A stretch of 64,000 nucleotides of DNA from the NCBI RefSeq assembly GCF_949987535.1, contig NC_080079.1, forward strand, positions 50,579,000 through 50,642,999. The letters run 5' to 3'. The stretch's first letter is position 1; the number at the start of each line of letters is the position of its first letter. The translations under genes were made by a program, and so were the position numbers. Origin of the DNA: Balaenoptera acutorostrata. Its lineage: Eukaryota; Chordata; Mammalia; Artiodactyla; Balaenopteridae. Of this stretch, positions 16,161 to 27,894 are shown one piece after another. Under the pieces are notes generated by a model. That model did no database searches, was not told where the DNA came from, and was given only the letters and a program-made list of their open reading frames with translations.

Positions 16161-16560
16161 GGCTGCTGGGGTCTGCGAGGTGGTTCAGGGTAACCGTAGA
16201 GACGTTGGATCCTGCTCAAAGCGGCGGCGACCCGAGCACCAGCTCTGGTTTTTAAGGCGCCCCAGGGCCGGCCCACCCCGCAAGGAGGGGGGTTGGAGGG
16301 GGCGCGGGGCGGTTCCCAGCACTTGGGCTCAGGGGAGTGACCGAGCCCTGCTCCAATCCCCGCCGGCCCGAAAGCACAACCTGGCCTCTGGCGGGCCGTA
16401 GTGGGAAGGCGGAGGCCCCAACCAGGGTCTGGAGCGGGGCTCGGGGCTGCAGAGGGGCTGGATCAGGGGTCCAAAGAGCGGCTGCGGGCAGAGGGGGCGC
16501 ACCAATCTCCCTCTACCGCGTAGGCCGGACTTTTCCTCTTTGACCCTGAGGATTCCCCAA
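15680..16560 (-). promoter_or_regulatory. CpG island over ADIRF exon 1 and promoter
   Basis: CpG-dense sequence spans ADIRF exon 1 and both flanks. A TATA-like CTTAAAAAC occurs on the minus strand at about 16249-16255, roughly 90 bases upstream of the ATG. This is consistent with the start of ADIRF transcription. Confidence 0.6.
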
Positions 16561-16611
16561 CCTGTGAGCGCGGGGTCAGCACCAGGTCAGGATCTGAAGG
16601 CTGGAGTTGTA

Positions 16612-16800
16612 ATTAATAATAGCAACTGCCTTTTATTAAGCATTTACCTTGTGCCTGGCGCTGCCTTAACGCTTACAGCCTCTTGTGTAACCTTCACAAC
16701 TCTTGGAATGGGTGTTATTAGAAGTTTACAGGAAGAAATTGAGGACAGAGGGCGAGTTAGGTCTCACCCAAATTCACATGGCAGGGACTCAAGTCCGAGT
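16612..16800. repeat. MIR SINE
   Basis: Shows the MIR pattern 'tttattaagcatttaccttgt' followed by a 'gaggacagagggcgagttag' region, upstream of ADIRF. Identified by pattern from memory. Confidence 0.65.
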
Positions 16801-18363
16801 CGGTGGGCTGTAAACCCTAGCGCCTTCACCCACGCCGAGCTGGCGGTCCCCACACACTCAGCCTGGACACTGCAAACTGGCCATCTGCCCAGCCGCTGCT
16901 GGGACAGGGGTAGGGGGGGAGCGCAGTGGGGAGAAGGTCGAGTAAATCCCACCCCCTTCCGGGAAGGCGAGTCACTGGCGTGCGTGCGACCCTGGCTGGG
17001 GACCAAGCAGCCTGAGGTGGAGGGGGAGTAACGGAGAGGGCGGCCCGTGTGTGTCCAGCCCAGGCAAGGAAACCGTTGTCGGTCACCAAAGCCCAACGAC
17101 TTGGGCAGGAAGCACCCCAGGCCAAACAGCGAGGAAGGGAGCGGCCAAGCCGCAGCCCTCTCAGGTCACCTCTCCTGGGACCGGCGCGCGGGGCGTGGTG
17201 ACGACCGGGGGCGCTGGGAGGGGAGTTAGTGACCTGAGCGTCAGTAGAGCAGCCAGGGATCCCAGAAAAAGCAAAACGACCCTCGAGGCACAACATCCTG
17301 GCGCTCAAGGGTGCAGGTGGCCCCCACCCCGCCCAGCGCTCTTCCACTCCAGAGCCCGCCTTCGGAGTCTAGAGGCCACCCCCTCTGCGTCTCGGTGCGG
17401 CGGCTCGACCCTCTCTAAGGCTGCTCTCTGATTCATCCTCTTTGGGCCTGTTTCTGCACGTCTGTCGGGGTCTCCCCTATTTTGTAGCTCTGGGAAGCTC
17501 CCACCTACCCAGGTCCACTCGGCTGGCCCAAGCTCTCCCTGTAATGGGTGGGGAGGGGTGGATAAGACGTGGAGGGTCAGCCCCTGGTGTGGGGTATATG
17601 GAAACACACACACACACGAAATTGATTAAGGCAGAAGGATTCCTGGGCAAGAGGAAGGGGCAGGCGCTGAGATCAGGTGGGGGGATGGGACACCAAACGC
17701 AGACTAACAAAGCGGCTGCCCCGCCCTGCCCCGCCCCGCCCCGCCCCTCCCGGCCTTGCGCCTGGTCCAGCCCCGAGCACTAAGGCCCTGCAGAGCCGCC
17801 TGATGGTTCCTCCTGGACTCCGGGGAGCCCCGCCCAGACCCTGCCCCAGGCCTGCCTGCCCTCCTGAGGCCTGCCAGCCCTCCTGAAAAACCACCAGTAG
17901 CACCAGTCCCTTTAGCCAGGAAGGCCTTTTACACGGCTCCAAGTTAGCTCACTGCTGAGCTGCTGTTGCTATTTGGCACCAGGCCCAGTGGGCAAGGAGC
18001 GAGACTGGGAGGCAGCAGACTCTCCGGGCGGGGGGGCTGTTGGGCCCAAGCAGGTGACAAAACGGACAGTTGAGTAGCTGTAAAGCCTCAGGCACTGGAG
18101 TCATACCTCTTGGGTTCAAATACCCCCCAGGGCAAATTCCCTCATCTCGCTGAGCCTCAGTGTCTCAAGGAGCCTCATCAAGCCTCAACCACATCAAGCC
18201 TCATGGTGGGGGGCACAATACCAGAATCTCCCCCAGAGTGTTACGGTGAGGGTTAAATGGGCTGATGGATGCCTGACACTCAGCTGAGGGTCCTTCAAGG
18301 TGGGGGGAGGGAAGGCCCCCTTAATCTTGCTAATTCTTACTCATCCTTCCAGTTTCATCGAAA
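16801..18363. other. ADIRF upstream flank, GC-rich, no gene seen
   Basis: GC-rich unique DNA with repeated GC boxes (ccccgccccgccccgcccc, about 17721-17746) that could bind Sp-family factors. A MIR-like remnant lies near 18080-18290. There are short overlapping open frames and no supported gene. Confidence 0.4.
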
Positions 18364-18374
18364 ATATCACAACC

Positions 18375-18709
18375 ACGGGCTTCCCTGGTGGCCCAGTGGT
18401 TAAGAATCCGCCTGCCAATGCAGGGGACACAGGTTCGAGCCCTGGTCCAGGAAGATCCCACATGCCACAGCGCAACTAAGCCCGTGTGCCACAACTACTG
18501 AGCCTGCGCTCTAGAGCCCGCGCACCACAACTACTGAAGCCTGCGCGCACTAGAGCCCGTGCTCCGCAACAAGAGAAGCCACCACAGTGAGAGGTCTGCA
18601 CACCACAACGAAGAGTAGTCCCCGGTCTCCGCAACTAAAGAAAGCCGGCGCACAGCAGCAAAGATCCAATGCGGCCAAAAATAAATTAATTAATTAATTA
18701 AAAAAATAT
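18375..18709 (+). mobile_element. CHR-type SINE, long form
   Basis: Head 'gggcttccctggtggcccag', then two 'cacaactactga' modules separated by 'ctctagagcccg'. The tail is built of ATTA repeats. The target-site duplication atatcacaacc is at 18364-18374 and 18710-18720. Confidence 0.92.
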
Positions 18710-18852
18710 ATATCACAACCTCTGGGAAGCCTTCCTTAACTATCACAGATTAGATGAAGTATGCCAGTTTGGGCCTCCCAGCATTCTGTACTTCCCTAAC
18801 ATGACACTTACCAGACTTTAGTGATTGCTTTTCAAATTCTCTCTCTTCCCTC

Positions 18853-19378
18853 TGTAGGAGAGCAAAATTTGACACTCCAAAATGTCATTTTGGCAAGCCA
18901 GTTATTTCAAGCTGAAAACAATCAAGGCCCAAAAGACTCAGGGAGAAACTTTGATCTTTCCCCTTAGCTGAATTTAGATAGAGGGCCTTACAGGAATAGA
19001 GCTATCACCATAAATAACTAGAGTATGAACTAGGTGTGTAGACAGGGAGGAACCAAGAAAAGTCTATTTGTTAAAATTCCTTTCTGTGTCCCATTGTCTG
19101 TACATGGCCCAGCAAACATTTATTTTCCATCTCCATGTCAATTGCCTTCCTCCCCAAATCTCTAGCCCCAAGATCCTCTTTTGTCTTTAGCTGAAGATGC
19201 TATTTAAGGTGAAGGCTTCAGCCATTTTGACAAGTTACTCAGTTTTCCTGGGTCTGTCCCATGTATACACGCTATTAAATTTTGATTTTCTCCTGTCAAT
19301 CTGTCTCATGTCAGTATGATTCTTTGAATCAGCCAGAAGAACCTAGAAAGGTACAGGAAAATTTCTTCCTCCCTGACA
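18853..19378 (+). mobile_element. Solo LTR of a class I endogenous retrovirus
   Basis: This 526-base unit begins TG and ends CA and is flanked by a 4-base duplication, CCTC, at 18849-18852 and 19379-19382. A 4-base duplication is typical of class I (gammaretrovirus-like) elements. Inside are a TATA-like TATTTAA near 19200 and an ATTAAA hexamer near 19275, in the order expected of U3 and R for the plus strand. It resembles artiodactyl ERV1 LTRs as I remember them. No gag, pol or env sequence adjoins it, so it is a recombination remnant without coding capacity. Confidence 0.75.
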
Positions 19379-19817
19379 CCTCCAAGATTCTGAGCAATTA
19401 GAGAGGAGACACCATACCTAGTTTGCTTAGTTTGGTTCCTCAGAGTCAAGCACCTTGCCTGATACATGGTAGATGATTGAAAAATCTGTTACAGCAATGT
19501 TGGAAGAGGTCATCAAATGGGTGTAACTGTTGGTTGCCTTGTGAGCTGGACCTGGGCAATCAGAGGCTCCTCACCCCCTCCCCTGTCTTTGGAATGTATG
19601 TCCCGCCTGCAATTCCCATACTGGTGGCCATTTCAAGGACACAGCCTTGACAGAGTAAGGTGTTGTTGAAACCCTCTGGAATGAATATATGACTGACCCC
19701 AGTTAAGTCCTCTGTCAACTTTTAAGATTCTGGTGGGCTGGGGCAGAGATCTATTCATCTTGTGGCCGCCCAAGACAAGCCTCATATGTAAGTTCTCTTA
19801 TTAAAACTGCCACCTAC

Positions 19818-20019
19818 TGGGACTTCCCTGGTGGTCTAGTGGGTAAGACTCTGTGGTCCCAACGCAGGGGGCCCGGGTTCTATCCCTGGTCCAGGAACTA
19901 GATCCTGCATGCACACCGCAACTAAGGGTCCGCATGCCGCAATGAAGATCCCAAGTGTCACAACTAAGACCCAGCGCAACCAAAATAAATAAATAAATAT
20001 TAAAAAACAAAACAAAACA
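19818..20019 (+). mobile_element. tRNA-derived SINE, ruminant/whale type
   Basis: Starts 'tgggacttccctggtggtct' and ends in AAATAAATAAAT. The duplication gccacctac is at 19809-19817 and 20020-20028. It is a shorter, older variant than the CHR copies. Confidence 0.85.
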
Positions 20020-20029
20020 GCCACCTACC

Positions 20030-21000
20030 GGGGGGGAAAAAAAATGGGACAGGGTGCCTGGGGCTTCTCGGATAAGGAGAGGATGGGGGGGAGAGCAGTA
20101 ACTCCTCTAGGGAAGTCAGGTGCAGCCCCACAGATCCCACAGCACATAATAGGGGGCTTAAAGGCAAAGAGCACTGCAGTGCCCATGGGATGGGGAAGAG
20201 GCTTCCTGGACCAGGCAGACCTTGTTGTTTGATCACAGGAACTGGCCCTGAATACGGGGGTGAGAGCGGGGCGCAAGCAGCAGGGACCCTCCCAGGTTCC
20301 TTCAGCAGAGGAGAGGGCACTGGGACCCCAGGGGCCGAGTCTAGGTGTCCTCCTCCCCCAGTTACCTGAGAGGGCCCGGCTCCTCCCCCCTTTCTCTCAG
20401 GCAAGCCCAGGCCCCAGGTGCCCTCCTCCTGGGGCGTGCACAGGCCTGCTGATGAGCAGTGTCTGAGCCCGGGAGCAGGAACACCCGGGACTGCCCGCAC
20501 CTCTTCCAGACCCTTCATTCCTCCCACGGTAGGGTTTGGGGCTGCAAGACCAGCGGCTCACTGCTCCTTTCTGCCGCCTCAGCCGTGGATACCCACGACC
20601 GGCAGGCTGGGATACGACAAAGCTCAGCTGTGTTTGACTGGTTCCCAGCCCCCAGGGCTGCCCTCGACCTCTACTCCCCACCACAGAGGCAGGGTGGGAA
20701 GGTGGTGTGGACTCAAGTTTTGTTGCCCACACCCAGGGCTGGAGGACTGGGGCAAGCCACTTAGATGCTCTGAACCCAAACTGGCTGTCAAAGGAATGGG
20801 AGCCCTGCTCTCTGCTCAGGCACCTCTGAACGAGACTCCACGTCGTGATGCCAATAGACCTTCGTGTAGGACAACGACCTCCCTGGTCCCAAGGTTGTTT
20901 TGAAACCTTGGGGGTGGCAGCATCTGCCATAACGCCACTGGAGCCCCCGCAGTCCGGGTGGACGTAGCAGAGCATGGGAATCAGCTGCTTGGCTCTGGAG
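20030..21000. other. Intergenic region between SNCG and ADIRF, no gene seen
   Basis: Unique GC-rich DNA with several antiparallel open frames and no recognised product. No repeat is clear here. Confidence 0.4.
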
Positions 21001-21195
21001 CCAGGCCACCTGGACTTCTGCCCGGGTCCCAGCTTCCTAGCTTTGTGCCCTTGGGCAAGTTATTTGACTCTATGTTTCTCAGTTCATTTTCGACGAAACT
21101 GGGACATGCCATTTGTTTTGAGGATTAAAGGAGGTAAAGCACTCAGTACGGTGTTCCACACCTGGGAGGAGCTCAACAAATGTTCATTTTTACTT
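21000..21195 (+). repeat. MIR SINE
   Basis: Shows the MIR core ('tttgtgcccttgggcaagtt', 'tgaggattaaaggaggtaaa') and ends near a short L2-like tail 'ctcaacaaatgtt'. Confidence 0.7.
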
Positions 21196-21684
21196 TGTCT
21201 CTCAAGGCGGAGACTGGCTCTTCTGCCTCTCAGCTGTTGTGTTTTCTAATGATACTTGACAGAACTCTTTGGTGAAAGGGAAAGCCCAGGTCCAACTTGG
21301 TGGGGAGCTCAAGGCTGTGTGGGACCAGGCGGGAGGAACCTTGGGGTCATGTCCTTCTTCGCAGAGGAGGGTGCAAAGAGTCCCTACTATGGGTTTAGAC
21401 TTCCCATCTTTGAAAGTTACCATCTGCTCCAGGGAGGGGCGTTAGGTGTCCCTGTTCCCAGAAGTAACTGTTCCACCAAGGACACACATGGAGGGAAGTC
21501 CCAGGAGGCCCACCCTCACCCTCTGCCGTCAGTGGGGTCCATTCCCGGAGGGTGAGCCAAAGCTCAAAACCTGGGGCATCCCGGTCTCACGCTCCAGCGG
21601 ACAGTGTGTCCTTGAAGGTGTCTGCCCGAGCCAAAAGCAGGGCTGCCACCTCCATGTTAAAAGCCAGTGGGGGTGGCCTGCTTT

Positions 21685-21752
21685 CAATCCCTGGTCGGGG
21701 AACTGAGATCCTGCAAGCCACGCAGCATGGCCGAAAAAAATAAACCAAAAAA
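21685..21752 (+). repeat. 3' fragment of a tRNA-derived SINE
   Basis: Contains 'tcaatccctggtcggggaac' and 'gcatggccgaaaaaaataaa'. It is the right half of an older cetartiodactyl SINE with no visible duplication. Confidence 0.7.
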
Positions 21753-21954
21753 CGGCAATGGTGGGGTGGCGGGGGGGTGGTGCAGGGGGACTCCCTGAAG
21801 GCAGTGCCCGCTATCAGTAGGTTCCAGAAATGCCCAGGGTGTTCCTGTAGCATACCTGGCCCAGCTCCTCTTCCCAGGAGGGCCCAGAGGGCGTCTTCAT
21901 GAATGAGGCAGCACAGACAGGAGGCCTGAGTAGGTATGCAGTAGGGATTTGAGT

Positions 21955-21960
21955 TTTATT
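21955..21960 (-). terminator. SNCG poly(A) signal AATAAA
   Basis: Canonical AATAAA on the minus strand, about 245 bases past the SNCG stop. It implies a 3' UTR of roughly 260 bases. Confidence 0.65.
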
Positions 21961-22204
21961 TGGAATCATTAAAAAAAAAAAGTTCATAGCAGCATCGGTG
22001 GGGTCAGAAGGACCAGAGGGGGTGAGGGGACAAGGGAGGCAGGTGATGGTGGTGGCGGCAGCATGGGAGGACCAGCCTGTGGGCAGCCAGGGGAGGACGT
22101 GGGGACCATGGGCAGCCCCATAGGTCACACTCCAGGACCAGACACTCCTTGTGCCAGGAGGGTTTGGAGTGTTCCTCAGGGCCTCCGAGCTCACTTGCAG
22201 CCCT

Positions 22205-25200
22205 CTAATCTCCTCCACTCTTGGTCTGGGAGAGAGAGAGACTTTCACACACAGCTCTGGGGCCCCAGCCCTCAGTGGCCACCCTGGGTGGGGTGGGGAC
22301 AGGTGTCATCTGTGCCTCTCTGCCCTGAGGGGGTCATTCATGAGGAGACCTCACACTCAGGCTCAGGGACCTGCAGGTCAAGAGGCTCCCTTGAGGGCTC
22401 TGGAGCCCCAGGAGGGAAGCAGCTTGCCCAGGGACCCCCCTGTAACACCAGGAGCCCAGATCCTACCGCCTCAGCCACTTCCTCTTCCACTTTGCCTGCC
22501 TCGTCCTCCTGCGAGGGGGCAGGTTGCTGCAGGTCCTCCTGTGGGAAAGCAAAGGGGATGTGGGGCCAGGTGGAGGGCACAGAGTCCCCAGCTCCTTGCA
22601 GCCAGGGCCTTGTCATGCTGGCCTCAAAGATGAGCAGAGGCCCTCATCATCTTGCTCTGTGTGGAGGGCTGGAGGTGAGGGAGGTATGAGGGCCAGATTG
22701 ACCTTGGAGGTGATAGAGCCTCATGTAAGGATTCACAGCGGGGGCTCTGTCTGATGATGCCAAGGCCTTCTGGGGGTACCAAGGACTCTTGAGCCCAGCT
22801 TCACCCCCAAAAGCAGATGCTGAGTCACTGACAGTCCCTGGTTGGGCCTCCTCCATGAGGAAGCCCAGTGAGGTGGGGTGGGCAGTGGCCCCTGAAGCAC
22901 TAGGCCTGACCCCACCCTCGGTGTTCCTGAATCACATGATCACATACCCTTGTCCTCTTGTGACCCCAAAGAGCCCTAGGAGGAGGGGCATGGTATCACC
23001 GTTCACATGGGGACCCTATGCCTAGAGAGGCCAGGTATCCAGCTTAAGGCCTCAGAGCTCAAAGCAGTGAGGCTTGTAGGGATCAGGTCTGGCTTGCTCC
23101 AGGCCCAACCCTATCCCAGTAGCATGACTGCCGCCCTCTTCCCTTCTCCCTGCCTCCTGGATGGGCACTGGGCTCAGGCTGGTCTGGTTGGAACCAGCAG
23201 GGGTTATACGGTCCTTTCCCACTTCCTGTCTCCTTCTACCCACCTACACCCGGCCAGGCGCTTGCCTGAGATGGCGGCCTGCCTGGGGGTGGCCGTGTGA
23301 AGCTGGTAGGCTGGGCAAGACTGGGTGATCAGCTTGGACCCTAGTCTCAGCACCTACCTCTGGAGGGTCCTGCCACCTCTCTGTTACCATGGGGCCATCC
23401 TGCCCCTTGGTGGACTGGGGCAGCCAGAGTTGCGGCAGGCTCTCCAGGCAAAGGACAGGTGGCCGCCTACCTAGTCCTGCTGCCCCAAGGTGGGTGCATG
23501 AGGCCAGTGGCATGAACGGTCAGACAGACTGGCAGTGCTGCATCCTTCTACGGTTCACTGGAGGGTGAGTCATGGCTGGTTTTTGGGTGTCACCAGGAAA
23601 TGTCTTCCTTGGGGTAGCTCCAGGGGCTCACCAGCCCTCCTCCAAAGTCAGAGAGGAGTGCCCAGGCTTCTGCTCAGAGGTGCAGGGGCAGCCTGGCCCC
23701 ATCCCAAGGCCTCTTTTGCTGGGGGATGGGGGAGGGAGGGGCCTGGGATCTCCTGGGGTACATTTGGGTCCTGCCCAGGGGCACTGATGATGATGATGTA
23801 GTCACCTCCCTTTGTCGGGGGCTCACCATGAGCAAGGCGAAGCTGCTTCACGGGGTCCATTTCCCTGCATCATCACAGCCCAGTGACATGGATACTCTCA
23901 GCCCCACCCTCCCCCCACCCCAGGCATTTTACAGCTGAGAAAATGGAGGCCCCGAGAGGTTGAGTAGCTTCCCAAGGTCATAGAGCTAGGACGAGGCAGA
24001 GCTGGGAGCTAGGAGCAAGGGCACCTGCCTGTTCCTAGGATCTGGAGACCTTGTGCTGGCCCTGGAAGCAGATGCCTTGGTGCTGCCCCCAGAGCCAGGG
24101 GCAGGGTGACCCCCTACCCTTCCACCCACCCACTCCCTGGAGCAGGGATTCTTAGTGCTGGGAGCCTGGGACTCTACCGGCCCCTCGGGGCCTGTGCCAG
24201 GTAGGAGAGCTTTCTAAAGCACAGCCTCGTACAGCTGAGACGGCACATCTCTGGAATAGGAAAACCTCCTGCCCCCAATGCTCCCACCATGATCTCCTGC
24301 TCAGAGTCTCTCTTTCAGAGCACAGTCTCGGGAGCCAGGCTGCCCAGAGAACTGCAGGCTCACTCAGACTAGCCATGGGACCTTGATTACCATATCTCTC
24401 TGGGCCTCATTTCCACACCCTGTCTCATGGGATTTTGTGCCAAAGAAATGAGTTAGTACGTGTAAAATGCTTCAAGCAGAGCCTTTCTGTGGTGGGTTCT
24501 GGGACAGTTCTCCCTGCCAGCCTCCACCCCCTGGGAGAGCTCCCCTGCTCCTGTGCTCTCTGTTGCCCGGCACGCATGCACGCACACACACACACACACA
24601 CACACACAGGCACACTCACACCAGGCACAAGCACGCACACATGCACGCTCACGAAGGTGGAGGCAGAGGGTGTGGTCAGAACCCTCACTGTTTTTCCGTC
24701 ACCAGGGGGCGCTGCTTCCCCGCTCCTCCTTGGAGGAGGAGGCCCTGCCCAGCCAGGCCCGGAGGGAGGCTGGACACTGGGTTGGCGGTGACCTGGCAGC
24801 TCTGAGCTGGTGTCCACTGCCCGTGGGAGGCTGCCTGTCACCACTTGGGGCCTTCAGGACCCCGCTTTCGCTAGTGAAATGGGGTGTCTCCTAAATGCTG
24901 AGCACCATCAGGAGAATGTGGTTTTGAGCCTCATTCCAGTTGGGCCCCACACAGCTCCGCTCACAGGGGTGGTCATGAGGATTCCAGGACTTAATGGATG
25001 TGACAACACCAAACGCAGACCAGGGCCCCTGAGTCTCCATTCCCCTGTATGTCAGTGGGGTGATAATGCCTCCTCCCCAGCTGGCCTCCCTGGGGCCCAG
25101 GGGAAAGGATGGGACGGGTCTGAGGGCCAGGCCTGGGGACCAGGTCTCACCTTGTGCACCACTCTGGAGGTGATCGCGATGTTCTCTGCTTCCTCCACGG

Positions 25201-26590
25201 TCTTGGTGGCCACGGTGTTGACACTGGAGACCACAGCCTCGCTCACAGCGTTGGCGTGCTCCTTGGTCTTCTCAGCCACTGTGGGAGGAATCTGGCTGGC
25301 TTTGGCCCTGACCCCACCCCACCCGGGCCTGGCCTTCCCGTCAGGCCAGAGCAGCCCCTTTCCCAGGGCACTCAAAGCTCTGGCTCTACTGGAGACCTTA
25401 GGCTGTGCCCTTTCTGACTCCAGGGGAGCTCTGACGACGATGGGGGCAGCCCACCCTGGGTCTAGCCCCAGATTCTGGAGAAGTCTGGGTCCGTGTACAG
25501 CAGAGGGGAAAGGAGGGGCCTGGGCTTGGGCCTTTAGCACCAGGGTGCAAAAGTCCCTGGATGTCCCAGCCTCCACGTCCCCGGGTCCTGGGGCTCCTCA
25601 CCTGAGGTCACACTCTGCACAACACCTTCCTTGGTCTTGGCTCCTGTGGAGGAAGTGGAGGCGTCAGCCCAGTCCCACTCCTGGTGTTGGGAGGGGAGTG
25701 GGCCAGGCAAACACACCACAGAACAGCTGGACAAGCTGCAGGGTCAGTGGGAGGTAAGGATGGTGTCTGGGGGCCGGCCATCCTTTCAAAGGCCACTTCC
25801 TGCTGTGTCTGGAGGAAGGGAACGGATGGGAAGTGGACAGGACAGGATGGGGGGACGAGACCAGGCCTGAGGTAGGGTCTGGATCTCACGTGGGTATGGC
25901 CTGGGCCTTGGAAGCAGCACAGGACAGGGTCAACGAGAGCTGAGTCATCGGCTCAGCCTCCTCTTTGGAAGGAGCTGATTGGGGTGGGGTGCGCGGGAGG
26001 CTGGACAGGACCCTGAGGGTTGGTCTCATCTCGCCTGACGCACCCCTTCCCTCTGGGCGGCGTGGGGACCTGTGGCCTGGCTGCCGAGCACCTGCTTGCT
26101 CAGTCCACGGGGCTCCAGGCTCAGTGCGGCTTCTTACCCTAGTCAGGGGGCCTGTGGGTGATGCTGGGTGGGGGCGCTGGTGTGCGCTGGTGTGTGCATC
26201 TGTGTGTGCACAAACAGGTGTGTCTGAGGGCTAAGTGCCTCCCTTGCTGTCCTGTCCCAGAGGCCCCTGGGGCCCTGAGGAGGCCCAAACAGACCATGGG
26301 GTGTGTGGGAGAGCGGCGGTCCTCCAGGGCTGGGAGACCCTGACTCAACTGCCAGGTCCTCATCCCTCTCAAAATGCCTCCCAGGGGCTGGGGGATAAAG
26401 TCAGGCCCAGGTAACTGGGCGGCCACCAAGCTGCCCCACCCTGCCAGGCCCTGCCACGCCCAAACTCACCCACATACATGACACCCTCCTTGGTCTTCTC
26501 AGCAGCCTCTGTCACCCCCTGCTTGGTCTTCTCCACGGCGCCCACCACACCCTCCTTGGCGATGGAGAAGCCCTTCTTGAAGACGTCCAT
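22205..26590 (-). CDS. SNCG: Gamma-synuclein (SNCG)
   Basis: Gamma-synuclein is a soluble, mostly unfolded protein of neurons and some other tissues that binds membranes as an amphipathic helix. Five coding exons join in phase: 26470-26590 ([20 protein letters not shown] onward), 25602-25643 ([13 protein letters not shown]), 25151-25278 ([12 protein letters not shown] to ITSRVVHK), 22467-22538 ([20 protein letters not shown] onward) and 22205-22225 (TKSGGD, stop). The total is 127 codons, the usual length. The imperfect KTKEGV repeats of the N-terminal half are intact and the tail is acidic. All introns are GT-AG. Residues 90, 93 and 96 are Ile, Arg and His, where the human protein as I recall it has Val, Gly and Arg. 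It is divergent from MMRN2. Confidence 0.97.
22539..25150 (-). other. SNCG intron between coding exons 3 and 4
   Basis: GC-rich intron. It holds a MIR-like remnant near 23930-24000 and a CA microsatellite at 24583-24608. Several long open frames on either strand are composition artefacts with no splice context. Confidence 0.75.
24583..24608. repeat. (CA)13 microsatellite
   Basis: Uninterrupted CA dinucleotides followed by imperfect CA and GCA repeats to about 24650. Confidence 0.95.
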
Positions 26591-26682
26591 GGCTGTGGGC
26601 AGGGACAGGGGCCTGACTCTCCGGGCGAACTGTGACTGGAGCTGGCTCGAGTGCTGCCGCAGCCGCTGTCCCTGCTGCTGCC

Positions 26683-26698
26683 TCTTATTGCCGCCAAT
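26683..26698 (-). promoter_or_regulatory. SNCG core promoter candidates
   Basis: On the minus strand an inverted CCAAT (ATTGG) and a TATA-like CAATAAGAG lie about 95-105 bases before the SNCG ATG. Position and spacing fit a core promoter, but the motif match is weak. Confidence 0.35.
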
Positions 26699-27614
26699 GA
26701 AATATTGATGATGCAGCAGCGGCTGATGGGAGCCCAGCCAGCCCAGGGGTGGGGGCGGGGAAGGAGGGAGGGAGGAAGCAGGCTCGCCCTCCTTCTCCCA
26801 GGGTCCCCGAGCCCCTGCTGGCTCAACCCTCCCCTCCTGTCCCCTTCCCTCCCTGGAGGGGCCATAGAGGGCCAGACACATCCTTATCCATCACTGCCCT
26901 TCATTCATTTGCCACCCTGCGCACCCACAGGGGCGGCCTTGACTGGATGCTCCCAGGCCTGGGGCTGTTGTATCTGTGTACATCTGGGGCAGAGAGGGGT
27001 CAGAGTGGGGGGCAGGCACAGAGAGGGGAGGTGCCTCTGTTACCAGCGTCCCAGGTAGGGCAGGGGTCAGGACCAAGCCGGCCTGTCAGGCAAGAGTGGC
27101 CAACCTCCCAGACTGGCCTGGGCTACCCAACTTCTCACCAGCACCATGGATGCCCCCATCCTGGGGCTCGGGCAAGGCCAGGTGGAGGAGCTGGGCCACA
27201 AAGAGCTGACCCAGGCCCTGGCGCCAGCTACAGACTGTGTGACCCTAGGACAGCTCCTTTCTCCTTCTGAGCCTCCACCCCTCTGCTGGCTCCCACTGCC
27301 CAGTGGTGAGAGACGCTGAGTAGGCACGAGTGCCCCCCACTTCCTGGCCACCAGCATGGATGGGCAGCAGGTTCCCTGAGACTGATCCAACCGCTTCCTG
27401 CCGCCCCACCTCTGTGCTGGTGCGGTTCTCCTGAAAGCCATGGGGACATGCTTGGTGGGGCCACCTCCCCCCGTGTCTCCCACACCCCCAGTGTCCTGGA
27501 CCCGAGTCCTCCTGGGGCACACAGGAACTGGCCTGCGTTGTTGGCTGCCCCTGTGGGGACCAGGCCGAGGGTGAGGGGGGCCGGACGAGACTCACCGGGT
27601 GGGCCGGCCCAGGC

Positions 27615-27624
27615 CACTTCCTCT
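27615..27624 (-). promoter_or_regulatory. ETS-type site upstream of MMRN2
   Basis: AGAGGAAGTG on the minus strand, about 115 bases before the MMRN2 ATG, carries the GGAA core of ETS factors. ETS factors drive many endothelial genes, and MMRN2 is endothelial. The link here is inference. Confidence 0.35.
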
Positions 27625-27736
27625 CTTTGTTGTCCCCGTGCTTTTTTTTCCTTCTGAGACTTAACTTGAAGACAACGTCACCAGCACTGGCAGTTTCTGG
27701 AGTCACCCACAGAGGCTGCGTCCGCCCCAAGCCAGG

Positions 27737-27894
27737 ATGATCCTGACCCTGCTGCTCAGTGTCGGGGGACCCCTGGGCTGGGGGCTGCTGGGGGCCTGGG
27801 CCCAGGTCCCCAGCACCAGGTTCTCCGATCCACACAGCCCCAGGCCACCTGGGGTCTGGACGGCAGAGGCTGAGGACAGGGACCCCGTCAGACG
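27737..27894 (+). other. MMRN2: MMRN2 exon 1: signal peptide and N-terminus
   Basis: ATG in the context CCAGGATGA. A hydrophobic stretch with Leu/Gly/Trp to Ala-Gln near residue 22 forms the signal peptide. The exon ends at donor GTAAGG in phase 2, completed by the T of exon 2. Confidence 0.9.

Noticed and set aside
18378..18660. Regular 'cacaactactga' modules resembling a spaced repeat array.
   Set aside because: They are internal modules of the CHR SINE, not a CRISPR array, which would not be expected in a mammal.
22335..22368. An alternative last SNCG exon reading [10 protein letters not shown] and stop.
   Set aside because: The conserved TKSGGD exon at 22205-22225 has a better acceptor and restores the exact 127-residue length.
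24810..25757. A 315-codon plus-strand open frame.
   Set aside because: It runs antisense across SNCG exons 2 and 3 and GC-rich intron. The codons mirror the opposite strand and no family or splice context supports it.
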